Shown: positions 1 to 6,798 of the stretch, in pieces | Position numbering within the stretch: the stretch's first letter is position 1 | Layout: every line of letters starts with the position of its first letter | NCBI RefSeq assembly: GCF_003950315.1 | Contig: NZ_NGJT01000017.1 | Coordinates: 1 to 50,414 of the forward strand | Length of the DNA: 50,414 nucleotides | Direction of reading: 5' to 3' | From: Vagococcus bubulae | GTDB lineage: Bacteria > Bacillota > Bacilli > Lactobacillales > Vagococcaceae | Position numbers and translations under genes: made by a program | The notes under the pieces: model-generated | What the model was told of the DNA's origin: nothing | Database searches by the model: none | What the model saw: only the letters and a program-made list of their open reading frames with translations

Positions 1-127
1 TCCTTTTTATTTGGTTAGACACCTTAATTATAAAGGAAAGTGCTATTTTTTTCGTCAAAAAAAGGAACAAAATCAAAAATAATTTTGTTCCTTTTACTCT
101 TTTTTGGTAGACTTTTGGGTCAGCCTC
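1..127 (-). mobile_element. 5' end of an IS1182-like insertion sequence (leftward copy)
   Basis: Read on the minus strand, this end starts with GAGGCTGACCCAAAAGTCTA, runs through a palindromic hairpin and a promoter-like region, and leaves the window just before the transposase start. The same layout is found at 50247-50414 on the plus strand. The two copies are similar but not identical: the first ~25 bases after the terminal repeat differ and there are scattered substitutions. The family assignment rests on the transposase start visible in the right-hand copy and on the terminal sequence. The transposase itself lies outside the window. Confidence 0.75.
60..95. terminator. IS-internal hairpin, left copy
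   Basis: A perfect 14-bp inverted repeat (arm AAAAGGAACAAAAT, 8-base loop) sits just inside the IS end. On the minus strand the stem is followed by a run of T. It could stop transcription entering the element from the flank. The same stem is preserved in the right-hand copy. Confidence 0.6.
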
Positions 128-166
128 GTTTCAACTTGGTATAACATCAGCATAAGGGTTAAATAA

Positions 167-532
167 TTATGCTAATTGATAATTATTATTTTCTAATATT
201 TTAATCGCCTCATCAAACTGATTTGTTTTAACTAGAATATAATCGGTGTTATAAGTCGATATAGCGAAAATACTAATGTTAGCATCTGCTAAAAGAGAAG
301 ATATTTTAGCTAATATTCCAATCAAACTAAAATCTAATACCCCTTCTATCTTAAATCCATTCCAGTTATCTTCCCGAGATATAAAATTTGAAGGTATCCT
401 TTCAGTAGGCAGTACAACAGATAATTCATCCTCTGTTTTTCCTAAAAACAATGGTGTTACCGATAAATCAATATCAGAAATATTTTTTACTTGTATAACA
501 GATAGTGGCATAGATAATTTTTTTATTTTCAT
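167..532 (-). CDS. ACT domain-containing protein
   Basis: A 121-residue protein. The C-terminal half (about residues 60-118) reads as an ACT domain of the ACT_7 type, with the pattern GVLDFSLIGILAKISSLLAD followed by a strand-helix-strand ending in LVKTNQFDEAIKIL. The N-terminal half resembles the partner ACT-like domain found in small two-domain proteins of this type. ACT domains usually bind amino acids or other small ligands; no catalytic domain is attached, so a sensor or regulatory role is inferred. The ATG is preceded by AGGAAACC. The gene lies 40 bp inside the left IS end, and a weak 7-bp hairpin (149-173) overlaps its stop codon. The ligand is unknown. Confidence 0.75.
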   Translation of the reverse strand: MKIKKLSMPLSVIQVKNISDIDLSVTPLFLGKTEDELSVVLPTERIPSNFISREDNWNGFKIEGVLDFSLIGILAKISSLLADANISIFAISTYNTDYILVKTNQFDEAIKILENNNYQLA

Positions 533-700
533 ATACGGTTTCCTACTTTTTTATAGATATAATAACACATAATCATTATCTTTAATAAATAATCTATTTT
601 AACTAGTTATAATTTGATTTATGTTAACTAATGATTGCTAGTTATATTTTAAATACTATGTCATAATAATAAAAAAATAATTGAAAGTTGGGAGAATAAT

Positions 701-1087
701 ATGAAATCTGAGTATCATCAAATACTTTTCTTATCATTAATTTATAGTATTATTTATTTTCTTTCTTTAATTTTTGCGACAGGTCATGGAATAGGTTTTA
801 AATTCGATGATAATCAAGCAATCGCATATATTCTAGTACTGATTTTGTTTTCTATTTCTATATCATCTTTTAAAATAAAAGATATAAAGCAACGACATTC
901 AATGGTCAAATTCATAAATGTATTAATTATATTATTTATAGTACTATTCTTATCTGGAATAGTAGGTTCAAACGAAGCGATGTTTATATTCATATTCCCC
1001 ATATTTATCATACCTATATTTATATTTATTTGGTCACTCCATTATTTAACCTTTAATAAGAAATATCATACATCTGACTCAGAGTAA
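701..1087 (+). CDS. Small four-helix membrane protein, unknown function
   Basis: A 128-residue, strongly hydrophobic protein. Four membrane segments can be seen at about residues 8-27, 40-57, 70-90 and 93-113, separated by short charged loops (KIKDIKQRHSMVK after the second). The C terminus is polar. There is no signal peptide and no recognised motif. The start has GGGAG eight bases upstream. It stands alone between the ACT gene and the convergent MerR gene, with about 12 bp to the MerR stop. Base composition is very AT-rich, as in the rest of this accessory block. I do not recognise the family. Confidence 0.7.
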   Translation: MKSEYHQILFLSLIYSIIYFLSLIFATGHGIGFKFDDNQAIAYILVLILFSISISSFKIKDIKQRHSMVKFINVLIILFIVLFLSGIVGSNEAMFIFIFPIFIIPIFIFIWSLHYLTFNKKYHTSDSE

Positions 1088-1098
1088 CATCGCTTATG

Positions 1099-1455
1099 CT
1101 ACCTTTCTAACATTTTTTGATATATTTCTTCTTTTTCTTCAATAAAAGAAATATCATTTTGAATAGCTTTCATTTGTTCTTTAAGTAAAGATTTTTGTTT
1201 GTCTAACATATCCATTCTTTCCAATATTGTTTCATCCCCTTTATTTCTTAATTCCGAATAAAGCTGAATATCTTTTAAGCTCATTCCTGTTGCTTTAATT
1301 CTTTTAATAAAATTTATCCACTCAATATCTTTTTCTGAATACTCTCGGTAATTTGTATTTGTTCTTGAAGGGGTTAATAGATTTAGTTCTTCATAATAAC
1401 GTAATGTAGATATGGATATATGAGTCAATTCTGATACTTTCTTTATTCGATACAT
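1099..1455 (-). CDS. MerR family transcriptional regulator
   Basis: A 118-residue regulator with an N-terminal winged helix-turn-helix (residues 1-70). It opens with the MerR signature YRIKKVSELTHISISTLRYYE and continues with LNLLTPSRTNTNYREYS. Residues 75-115 form the dimerising coiled coil. There is no long effector domain and no cysteine in the coil, so it belongs to the short AdhR/NmlR-like group rather than the metal sensors. It is divergent from a carboxymuconolactone-decarboxylase gene and shares an intergenic region holding a 19-bp-spacer promoter with a central palindrome. It probably activates that promoter in response to an electrophile or redox signal; that is an inference from the family. 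AAGGAG precedes the ATG. Confidence 0.9.
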   Translation of the reverse strand: MYRIKKVSELTHISISTLRYYEELNLLTPSRTNTNYREYSEKDIEWINFIKRIKATGMSLKDIQLYSELRNKGDETILERMDMLDKQKSLLKEQMKAIQNDISFIEEKEEIYQKMLER

Positions 1456-1473
1456 AATAATTTTAATTTCTCC

Positions 1474-1504
1474 TTGCTATCAAGTTAACTTGAAGGTTTA
1501 TAGT
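1474..1504 (+). promoter_or_regulatory. MerR-type promoter with central operator
   Basis: TTGCTA (1474-1479) and TATAGT (1499-1504) are separated by 19 bp. That is the over-long spacer typical of MerR-activated promoters. The spacer holds the perfect 14-bp palindrome TCAAGTTAACTTGA (1480-1493). It drives the gene starting at 1538 and lies just upstream of the divergent merR gene. Confidence 0.75.
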
Positions 1505-1537
1505 AATAGTATTATAACAAATAAAGGAGATTTTATT

Positions 1538-1909
1538 ATGAAAAACACAAAATTTAAAATTGGGTTAAAAAATTTACAAATAATTGATGGAACTGCTGGA
1601 GAAAAAGTAATTAATAATTTAGAATCCATTGCACCTTATGTTGGGCAACATATTATCGAATTTGCCTTTGGAGAAATATACGAATCTGACGTTTTAAATT
1701 TAAGGGAACGAGAAATAATTACTGTTGCTTGTTTATTAACTCAGGGGGATACAAAAAATCAGCTTATTGTACATATTAATGGCTGTTTAAATGTTGGCTT
1801 GACACAAGAAGAAATTATCGAAATATTTACCCAATGTATTCCTTATGTTGGTTTTCCTAAAGTATTAAACGCAATCTACACCGCTCAAGAAGTTTTCGAC
1901 TTATCATAA
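1538..1909 (+). CDS. Carboxymuconolactone decarboxylase (CMD/AhpD-like) family protein
   Basis: A 123-residue protein of the CMD fold. It is recognised from LNLREREIITVACLLTQGDT, the helix with HINGCLNVGLTQEEIIEIF, and the C-terminal PYVGFPKVLNAI. Family members are decarboxylases or AhpD-like peroxidase partners. The CxxC of true AhpD is absent (single Cys in VACLL, another in NGCLN), so peroxidase activity cannot be assumed. The chosen start is the ATG at 1538 with AAAGGAG seven to eight bases upstream. A TTG at 1490 in the same frame lies inside the MerR operator and is rejected. The gene is divergent from merR, which suggests a stress-inducible enzyme. Confidence 0.85.
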   Translation: MKNTKFKIGLKNLQIIDGTAGEKVINNLESIAPYVGQHIIEFAFGEIYESDVLNLREREIITVACLLTQGDTKNQLIVHINGCLNVGLTQEEIIEIFTQCIPYVGFPKVLNAIYTAQEVFDLS

Positions 1910-1953
1910 GATGGTTTATGGTAAGTTTACCAAAGTTTAAATAAAACTAGGTA

Positions 1954-2179
1954 TTATATTTTATTATCACGAAATAGATTAAAGCCCTCAGAATCAATTT
2001 GGAGGGCTTTATCTTTCGTATAAAATGAATGTATCTTTCCCCAATTTAAAACTAAATTTACCATTATATCAGCCATTTTAAAAGAATCACCAAAACTCCA
2101 TACAGAGCCAAATTTTATATCAGCTAAATGTTAATATTTTTTTAAACTCTTCCGAAAATATTTGTTGACCTTTATTCAT
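1954..2179 (-). pseudogene. Fragment of an ASCH-domain-like protein, frameshifted
   Basis: Minus-strand reading from the ATG at 2179 gives an 18-residue run (MNKGQQIFSEEFKKILTF), then a frameshift near 2125. The next frame continues with FGSVWSFGDSFKMADIMVN and about 35 further residues to a TAA at 1954. The FGDSxxMADxxxxLVLxxxK pattern is the N-terminal signature of ASCH-domain proteins, which are RNA-binding-like and usually about 140-150 residues long. The C-terminal part here does not look like an intact ASCH domain and is too short. A weak start signal (GATGGGA) precedes the ATG. Either a decayed gene or a recombination remnant. Family assignment is tentative. Confidence 0.5.
1981..2010 (+). 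terminator. Possible terminator of the CMD gene
   Basis: Inverted repeat AAAGCCCTC (1981-1989) and GAGGGCTTT (2002-2010), about 70 bp after the CMD stop, followed by TATCTTT rather than a clean T run. It lies inside the reading frame of the minus-strand pseudogene, so part of the symmetry may be chance. Confidence 0.5.
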
Positions 2180-2200
2180 ATTATCCCATCTTTTCAAATG

Positions 2201-2353
2201 CTAATATAGCATATTATGCAACTTGGTATAATGTGACTTATGATAACTCAGACATTTTTTAACAAAAATCATAGAGTAACCAATAACCTCCAAACCAATT
2301 CTGAACTCTTTATTCTTCGTATGATGGTGACTATGTTTATCAAATAGTACCAT
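2201..2353 (-). pseudogene. Possible 50-codon coding remnant, in frame with the ASCH-like fragment
   Basis: ATG at 2353 opens 50 codons to a TAG at 2201-2203. Eight codons later, in the same frame, comes the ATG of the ASCH-like fragment. If the TAG is a mutation, the two pieces would form one longer broken gene. The translation (starting MVLFDKHSHHHTKNKEF) has no recognised motif, and no good ribosome binding site was found. It may be chance. Confidence 0.25.
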
Positions 2354-2490
2354 TCTATATATAGTAAAATTAATTTAAATCTTTTGTATAGATAACCATA
2401 CATCTTTAATTTTATACCATGTATCGCAATGTTATATGAAAGATGAGTATTTTATTCTATAATCAACATTGTAGAAGAAAGGAGGTTTTT

Positions 2491-2922
2491 ATGAGAGTAA
2501 AATTTGAACAACAAAAACATTTAGAAAATAACTTAATTATAATTCAAGCAAAAGAAAAAAGTGATGAAATAGACTCAATAATAAAAGGAATAGAGAACCA
2601 CAAAACTGTTTTAAGCTGTTCTCATAACGAAAAAAATATACTGGTCCCTTGCAGCTCATTCATAAGGTTTTTTTCATATAATAAGAAAATATACGGTTCT
2701 ACACATGATCAAGAGTATCTTGTTAAATATCGGTTATACGAATTAGAAAATAGTTTAGATGAAAATTTTTTGAGAATTTCTAACAATGAAATTATTAACA
2801 TTAATTATATTTCTAAATTAGAATTAACCAATGCGGGAATTATTATTATTTATTTCAAAAACGGGGAACAGACAAGTTCTTCAAGAAGATATTTAAAAAA
2901 TATAAAGGAGCGCTTATTATGA
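2491..2922 (+). CDS. LytTR family DNA-binding protein
   Basis: A 143-residue protein without a receiver domain. The LytTR domain is about residues 50-143: a strand carrying NILVPCSSFIRFFSYNKKIY, then ENSLDENFLRISNNEIININYI, and a terminal segment with the SSSRRYLKNIKERL pattern. The N-terminal 45 residues are a short leader typical of LytTR proteins coupled to DUF3021. The start at 2491 has AAAGGAGG seven bases upstream. An in-frame start at 2443 lacks a binding site and is rejected. The stop overlaps the start of the next gene (ATGA). In this arrangement the LytTR protein usually controls its own operon, often with the membrane partner as antagonist; that part is inferred. Confidence 0.88.
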   Translation: MRVKFEQQKHLENNLIIIQAKEKSDEIDSIIKGIENHKTVLSCSHNEKNILVPCSSFIRFFSYNKKIYGSTHDQEYLVKYRLYELENSLDENFLRISNNEIININYISKLELTNAGIIIIYFKNGEQTSSSRRYLKNIKERLL

Positions 2923-3365
2923 ACAAACATATTGTTTTTCAAGTATTTAATGGCTTTAAAACAGGGGTTTTTATAGGTCTGATGTTTTCGATTTTTTTCT
3001 CATTTATATATTCAGGTGACTTTTTTTCTCCTATGTCTCCAGCATTCATTGATAAATTCTCTTCTGAATTAATAGCCTTTATTATTTCAGTATTTTTATG
3101 GGGTGTTATTGGAGTCATTTTTACATTGACAAATTTTATCTTTACGAGTACTGATTGGAGTATTACTAAAATGACTGTTAGTCATGCGGTTATCTCGTAT
3201 TGCTTGTTTTTACCCATAGCAATATTTTTAAACTGGATAAATTTATCGGTAACGAATATAGTTACCTTTACAATGATTTATCTATTTATATACGCCATAC
3301 TTTGGATTATTTCTATGATTAGAGTAAAAAAAGAGATTAATAAAATTAACAAACACATTGAATAG
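2919..3365 (+). CDS. DUF3021 family membrane protein
   Basis: A 148-residue membrane protein with four helices at about residues 12-32, 45-70, 85-108 and 112-132, and a basic C-terminal tail (RVKKEINKINKH). The first helix pair is preceded by FNGFKTGVFIGLMFS, and TDWSITKMTVSHAVISYC links helices 2 and 3, a pattern typical of DUF3021. It overlaps the LytTR gene by four bases and has AAGGAG upstream, so it is translationally coupled. DUF3021 proteins are paired with LytTR regulators in many Firmicutes and are thought to restrain them at the membrane, comparable to other LytTR regulatory systems. The signal is not known. Confidence 0.85.
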   Translation: MNKHIVFQVFNGFKTGVFIGLMFSIFFSFIYSGDFFSPMSPAFIDKFSSELIAFIISVFLWGVIGVIFTLTNFIFTSTDWSITKMTVSHAVISYCLFLPIAIFLNWINLSVTNIVTFTMIYLFIYAILWIISMIRVKKEINKINKHIE

Positions 3366-3508
3366 CATAGTAATCATTCTATATTAATAGTCCATAATAT
3401 TAGAATAATTTTGGATAAAAATGAAATATAGATAATCCCCTTTACAGAATATCTAATATATTTTGAATATAAAAGCCCTCATAATCAATCCTGAGGCCCC
3501 GGACTGTA

Positions 3509-3550
3509 AACAAAGTATCAATGAGTTTCGATACTTTGTTTTAATTTTTA
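3509..3550 (+). terminator. Rho-independent terminator of the LytTR-DUF3021 operon
   Basis: Perfect 11-bp stem AACAAAGTATC / GATACTTTGTT with a 10-base loop, followed by TTAATTTTTATT. Confidence 0.85.
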
Positions 3551-3601
3551 TTCGGTACTTTCTATCTGTCACTTCCCTGTTAGTTTTTCATATTAACACA
3601 T

Positions 3602-3748
3602 CTAAATGAAATACTTTATAATATTTAGTTTATTACTTAATTTTCTTAAAAAGATTGATTTACTAGCTCCACCTGACCAATCAAAATATTTTTTATTAAT
3701 AAACTTCCAATATGATATTCTCAAGAACACAACTATGCCACTCTCAAG
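3602..3748 (-). pseudogene. Possible 3' coding remnant, unknown family
   Basis: An open stretch of 48 codons with no start codon runs between a TAA at 3749-3751 and a TAG at 3602-3604. Its composition (YWKFINKKYFDWSGGASKS, then a basic helix) looks like the C-terminal end of a real protein. I do not recognise it. Confidence 0.3.
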
Positions 3749-3750
3749 TT

Positions 3751-3786
3751 AGATAAATAATTTTTGTTAACTAAAATTATTTATCT
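3751..3786. terminator. AT-rich inverted repeat at the 3' end of the DUF3977 gene
   Basis: Perfect 14-bp arms AGATAAATAATTTT / AAAATTATTTATCT with an 8-base loop. The stem contains the stop codon of the minus-strand gene ending at 3777. No long T run follows. It may work as a weak terminator or transcript-stabilising stem. Confidence 0.45.
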
Positions 3787-4034
3787 GACAGACCAATGAC
3801 GACTTTTAAATTATTTCTTCTTTTCTTATCAAATTTAATTCCCTCTTTTTTTGAAAGTATAAATACAGATTTTAGTAGCCAGACTCTTAAATAAACTTCT
3901 TTTACATTTATTTTGACAAATCCTTTTTTTCGTTCTTCATAGTCAGAATACTCTATTTCTGTACTAACACCTAAGCCATATTTATTATTATCAAAATCTA
4001 AACCTATCTCAGTAAATATTATTGGCTTAACCAT
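3777..4034 (-). CDS. DUF3977 family protein
   Basis: An 85-residue soluble protein. The C-terminal half, with VYLRVWLLKSVFILSKKEG followed by a basic KKRRNNLKVVIGL end, matches what I recall of the DUF3977 family, in which a short beta-rich protein ends in a YLRxWxxKxVxIL strand. The N-terminal half (FTEIGLDFDNNKYGLGVSTE) fits the same family. Function is unknown. It has AAGGAG upstream and sits alone, 92 bp upstream in sequence of the HEAT-like gene's stop, both on the minus strand. A long AT-rich inverted repeat overlaps its end. Confidence 0.65.
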   Translation of the reverse strand: MVKPIIFTEIGLDFDNNKYGLGVSTEIEYSDYEERKKGFVKINVKEVYLRVWLLKSVFILSKKEGIKFDKKRRNNLKVVIGLSDK

Positions 4035-4126
4035 ATTTTTCTCCTTTTATAGTATTCATCGTTTCATAACAAATACTATTTATGTTAATCAGCAATATCT
4101 TAATTTTTTATAAACGTCCCAAGTAA

Positions 4127-4933
4127 TTATTTATTGATCTCTGATAAAAGAATCTCAACTTCATCAGGAAAAACATTTTCTAATCTTTTTTTCTTTAAAT
4201 TTGTTTTTATTATTGTATTGATCTCTTTATCATCAATTTTAATTAATTTGTCAAAATATTGAAACCCTACAGTTGGATTTTTACTCACAATAACACTAGG
4301 TGCAAAGGATAGCCCCTTTTTTAATATTAATTTATCTTCTTTAGAAAATGTTTTCTCATCAAAATTCAAATAATAATGAAAGGATAGTTCCAATATCTTT
4401 TGAGAAAAATCTAGTTGTTCTTCTAAAATTAATAAATTTGGATGAGCAACAGTTGCTAAAAGTCCTCTAACTTCTAACGGTGTAGGATCATTAGATAAAA
4501 TATCTTCAAATAACTTAATCAGGTCTCCATAGGACAATAAACCTATTCTTTTATAGCTTTCTGTCACTATTTCTCTAACACGCCAACGCTCATCATTTAA
4601 TGAATCTTTTAATTTTTTCTCTATAAGTAATTGTTCTTTTCTAGAAAAGTTTTGATAGATGCCACCAAATGATTCTAATGCAGTTAAAACTAATATTATT
4701 TCAGGACTATTACCATCAATTTTAATATCAAACCAACTATTAAATATTCTATACCATGACTTTGACAATTCTTCATTTGACTCAAAAAAATTAGCAACAG
4801 TTGCAATTAATCTTAAGTTAACCATTCTTCCTGGTAAATTCGAGTTCTCAATAAGGTAATTTTCCAATCCTTTAAAATCGTTTCTCTCTAGAAATTGAAC
4901 ATATAATTCTTCTTGTTTTTTATGATTAGTCAT
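4127..4933 (-). CDS. HEAT-like helical repeat protein, unknown function
   Basis: A 268-residue, all-helical protein with no signal peptide or membrane segment. Several antiparallel helix pairs can be made out; the clearest is LKDSLNDERWRVREIVTESY near residues 112-131, which reads like a HEAT/DNA-alkylation-repeat unit (DERWRVRE). PTPLEVRGLLATVAHPNLL near 151-169 is a second unit. Such proteins are usually scaffolds or nucleic-acid/protein binders. It has AAAAGGTG upstream of the ATG. It is not in an operon with an obvious partner; the DUF3977 gene follows on the same strand after about 92 bp. No specific function can be assigned. Confidence 0.6.
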   Translation of the reverse strand: MTNHKKQEELYVQFLERNDFKGLENYLIENSNLPGRMVNLRLIATVANFFESNEELSKSWYRIFNSWFDIKIDGNSPEIILVLTALESFGGIYQNFSRKEQLLIEKKLKDSLNDERWRVREIVTESYKRIGLLSYGDLIKLFEDILSNDPTPLEVRGLLATVAHPNLLILEEQLDFSQKILELSFHYYLNFDEKTFSKEDKLILKKGLSFAPSVIVSKNPTVGFQYFDKLIKIDDKEINTIIKTNLKKKRLENVFPDEVEILLSEINK

Positions 4934-5219
4934 TAATTTTCACCTTTTCTTTTAAATAATTTTACCATAATGATCTAAGTACAATGTTTTTTTACGTTAA
5001 TTAAACAATTTTTTAGCATTTCTATTAATCTATCATGATTTGTAAAAAAACACATAAATTTCCTGATAGCCTTATTCTTTGTGGAAAAACAATTCTATTA
5101 AAAAATAGGAAAACAAATTTTAAAATGACTATTGCATTCTATTTTAGTACATATTATCGTAAGTAATAGAAAGTGACTGCAGTCCTTTCAATACATTAAT
5201 TGGAAGGAATTAATTAATA

Positions 5220-5678
5220 ATGAATTACACCGTTGAAAACTTAAAAGATAGCCATATCATTTACATGAGAAACACTGGTCCCTATCGCGATTCAAATAAT
5301 TTTAAGATGATGTCAGACTTCAAAAGTTGGATAACTAATAATAATCTACAAAAAGACTTAGCCACTTATGGTATTTGAGGAATGGCTTTAGATAATCCTC
5401 AGAAAACACTTCCTGAAAAATGCCGATATGATTTAATACTTTGTACTGCCAAACAAAATACATCTCATTTTGAGGTAAAAGGACGTCAGTTTAAAGGAGG
5501 AAAATATGCTGTTTTTACCATTCCACACACAACCAAAGAGGTACAACAGTTTTGGTCTAATCTAGATATGCACATCAATGTAAACAAACTCAGCCTACGT
5601 AATCAACCCATTATTGAAAGATTTAAAGAAGAAAAAGGAGTCGATAAATTCTGTGATGTTTTAATCCCTATTCAGTAA
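5220..5678 (+). pseudogene. GyrI-like (AraC effector-binding type) protein with internal TGA
   Basis: From an ATG at 5220 with GGAAGGAA upstream, the frame reads a small-ligand-binding GyrI-like domain of about 152 residues. It is interrupted by a single TGA at 5376-5378 in the conserved segment before MALDNPQKTLPEKCRYD. In relatives an aromatic residue usually sits in the position occupied by TGA. Reading resumes in the same frame to a TAA at 5676-5678, ending DVLIPIQ. An ATG at 5382 could express only the last 98 residues and has no good binding site. Related domains bind small molecules or drugs. Because only one substitution breaks it, the inactivation looks recent. Confidence 0.75.
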
Positions 5679-5707
5679 CAAAAAAATATTTCTTAGTAAA
5701 ACACTTA

Positions 5708-5738
5708 AAGTCCCCAGAAAAATTCTGAGGACTTTTTA
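5708..5738 (+). terminator. Terminator of the GyrI-like gene
   Basis: AAAGTCC-C-CAGAA / TTCTG-A-GGACTTTTT with a short loop and a T run, about 30 bp after the stop. Confidence 0.75.
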
Positions 5739-5820
5739 ACATAATATCAATATGTTTGTGTCTACCTATTTTTTTACAACGAATTTAACACAACTTTTTT
5801 GTCACACACTATTTGAAAAA

Positions 5821-6057
5821 CTAATAGGTTGATGATTTTTTCATCAAATAAATGACTAATGCAATTAATATAATCGTTAGACCCAATCCCAAAAAATAAA
5901 AATTCTCATGCTCATTTGTTTTTGGCAACACGCCATAGTACTCATGTGTTACTGATGGTTTTGGCTCTACTTTCGATGGCGACACTGATTGTAATGAATT
6001 AATTTTTTTCTGTCCAATAGTTCCCGTAATATCAATTTGACTGGACAACTTCATCAC
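5821..6057 (-). pseudogene. LPxTG-anchor protein remnant without signal peptide
   Basis: A 78-codon frame ending in a complete sortase signal: LPKTNE (about residues 44-49), a hydrophobic segment (YFLGLGLTIILIALVIYLM) and a KK tail. The N-terminal part (SQIDITGTIGQ) resembles the short mature domain of the small LPxTG proteins found in WxL clusters. It has no signal peptide, so as written the product could not reach the sortase. The start is also poor: GTG at 6057 and ATG at 6054 sit only 0-2 bases from the AAAGGAG. It follows the WxL gene by 27 bp and is in the same frame, but a TAG and a TGA lie between. A 5'-truncated gene is the likeliest reading. Confidence 0.6.
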
Positions 6058-6084
6058 TCCTTTACAACCTCAAATGCAAATGAC

Positions 6085-6768
6085 CTATTCCCAGTCTGAA
6101 GGTACTGAGAAAGTCAATCCCAGTGTATAGTTACTACTAAATATTCCACCTAAATCTGTCCCAATTGTTCCACCATAGTTAAATGTCAAAATATTTGTCC
6201 CTTCGTTTCCAGAGTCTGACTTTTTATCTTTTCCTTCATTATTTGCTAGTCTACCCAATTGACTTGTTAATGGCGTAACTGGGTTTCCATTAGTAATAAT
6301 TTTAGTAGATGCAGTTGATGATACACCTCCTGTAGCCAATAGATTAACAACAACATTGTTAGCCTCTGTCGTCTCACTAATTTTCTTTCCACCTATTTGA
6401 GCAGCATCTGCGCTTTCAGTTAATCCATTTAAATTAACAACAACTGGTCGACCTGAATTATTTTTAATAGTGTACTTAGGGGACGTAATAGTTGAATTAG
6501 CAACAGTTCCAGCTGAATAAAAGTATGTTTGTGTTGGAACAGTGACATTAATCCATGCATCATCTCCTTCATCAATTGGAGAATCCGGTTTCGTATTATC
6601 TACCCCTAACGTTCCTTGTACTGGGATAGTGGCACTATCTTCTCCAATATACGTTCTTGACCCATCTCTTGTACCGACTGCATCACCTGTTTGATCTGCT
6701 GATACACCGACTGCTGTAAATGCTAGTACTCCAGTGACTGATAATAAACCTAATACTGTTTTCTTCAT
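6085..6768 (-). CDS. WxL-family cell-surface protein
   Basis: A 227-residue secreted protein with a signal peptide (residues 1-24, cleavage after VSA). The mature part has the pattern of the small proteins of WxL loci: VQGTLGVDNTKPDSPIDEGD, then DDAWINVTVPTQTYFYS, YTIKNNSGRPVVVNL, and a C-terminal YTLGLTFSVPSDWE. The canonical second WxL tripeptide is not present (LTFSV instead), so it is a divergent member that may not bind peptidoglycan by itself. AAGGAG precedes the ATG. It is third in an operon with a beta-helix-like secreted protein and a membrane-anchored protein, and is followed by an LPxTG remnant. It probably acts at the outer face of the cell wall. Confidence 0.75.
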   Translation of the reverse strand: MKKTVLGLLSVTGVLAFTAVGVSADQTGDAVGTRDGSRTYIGEDSATIPVQGTLGVDNTKPDSPIDEGDDAWINVTVPTQTYFYSAGTVANSTITSPKYTIKNNSGRPVVVNLNGLTESADAAQIGGKKISETTEANNVVVNLLATGGVSSTASTKIITNGNPVTPLTSQLGRLANNEGKDKKSDSGNEGTNILTFNYGGTIGTDLGGIFSSNYTLGLTFSVPSDWE

Positions 6769-6798
6769 AATCTATTTCTCCTTTTCTTTTTGTTTTAT

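Larger units (their letters stand above)
3366..3776. other. Gene-poor stretch between DUF3021 and DUF3977 genes
   Basis: It holds a strong plus-strand terminator (3509-3550), a possible minus-strand coding remnant (3602-3748) and a long AT-rich inverted repeat (3751-3786). Near 3474-3500 a sequence similar to the 1981-2010 hairpin occurs in degenerate form. No intact gene was seen. Confidence 0.6.

Noticed and set aside
276-572. Plus-strand frame across the ACT gene
   Set aside because: Antisense shadow of the ACT gene, with low-complexity translation and no SD.
132-2231. Direct repeat CAACTTGGTATAA at 132-144 and 2219-2231
   Set aside because: Only 13 bp with no extension on either side; likely chance in AT-rich DNA, though the first copy lies next to the IS end.
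3474-3500. Second copy of the 1981-2010 hairpin
   Set aside because: Similar left arm (AAGCCCTC) but the right arm is degenerate; it cannot form a comparable stem.
5376-5378. In-frame TGA as a selenocysteine codon or programmed read-through
   Set aside because: No SECIS-like hairpin or selenium genes seen and GyrI-like proteins do not use selenocysteine; a point mutation is simpler.
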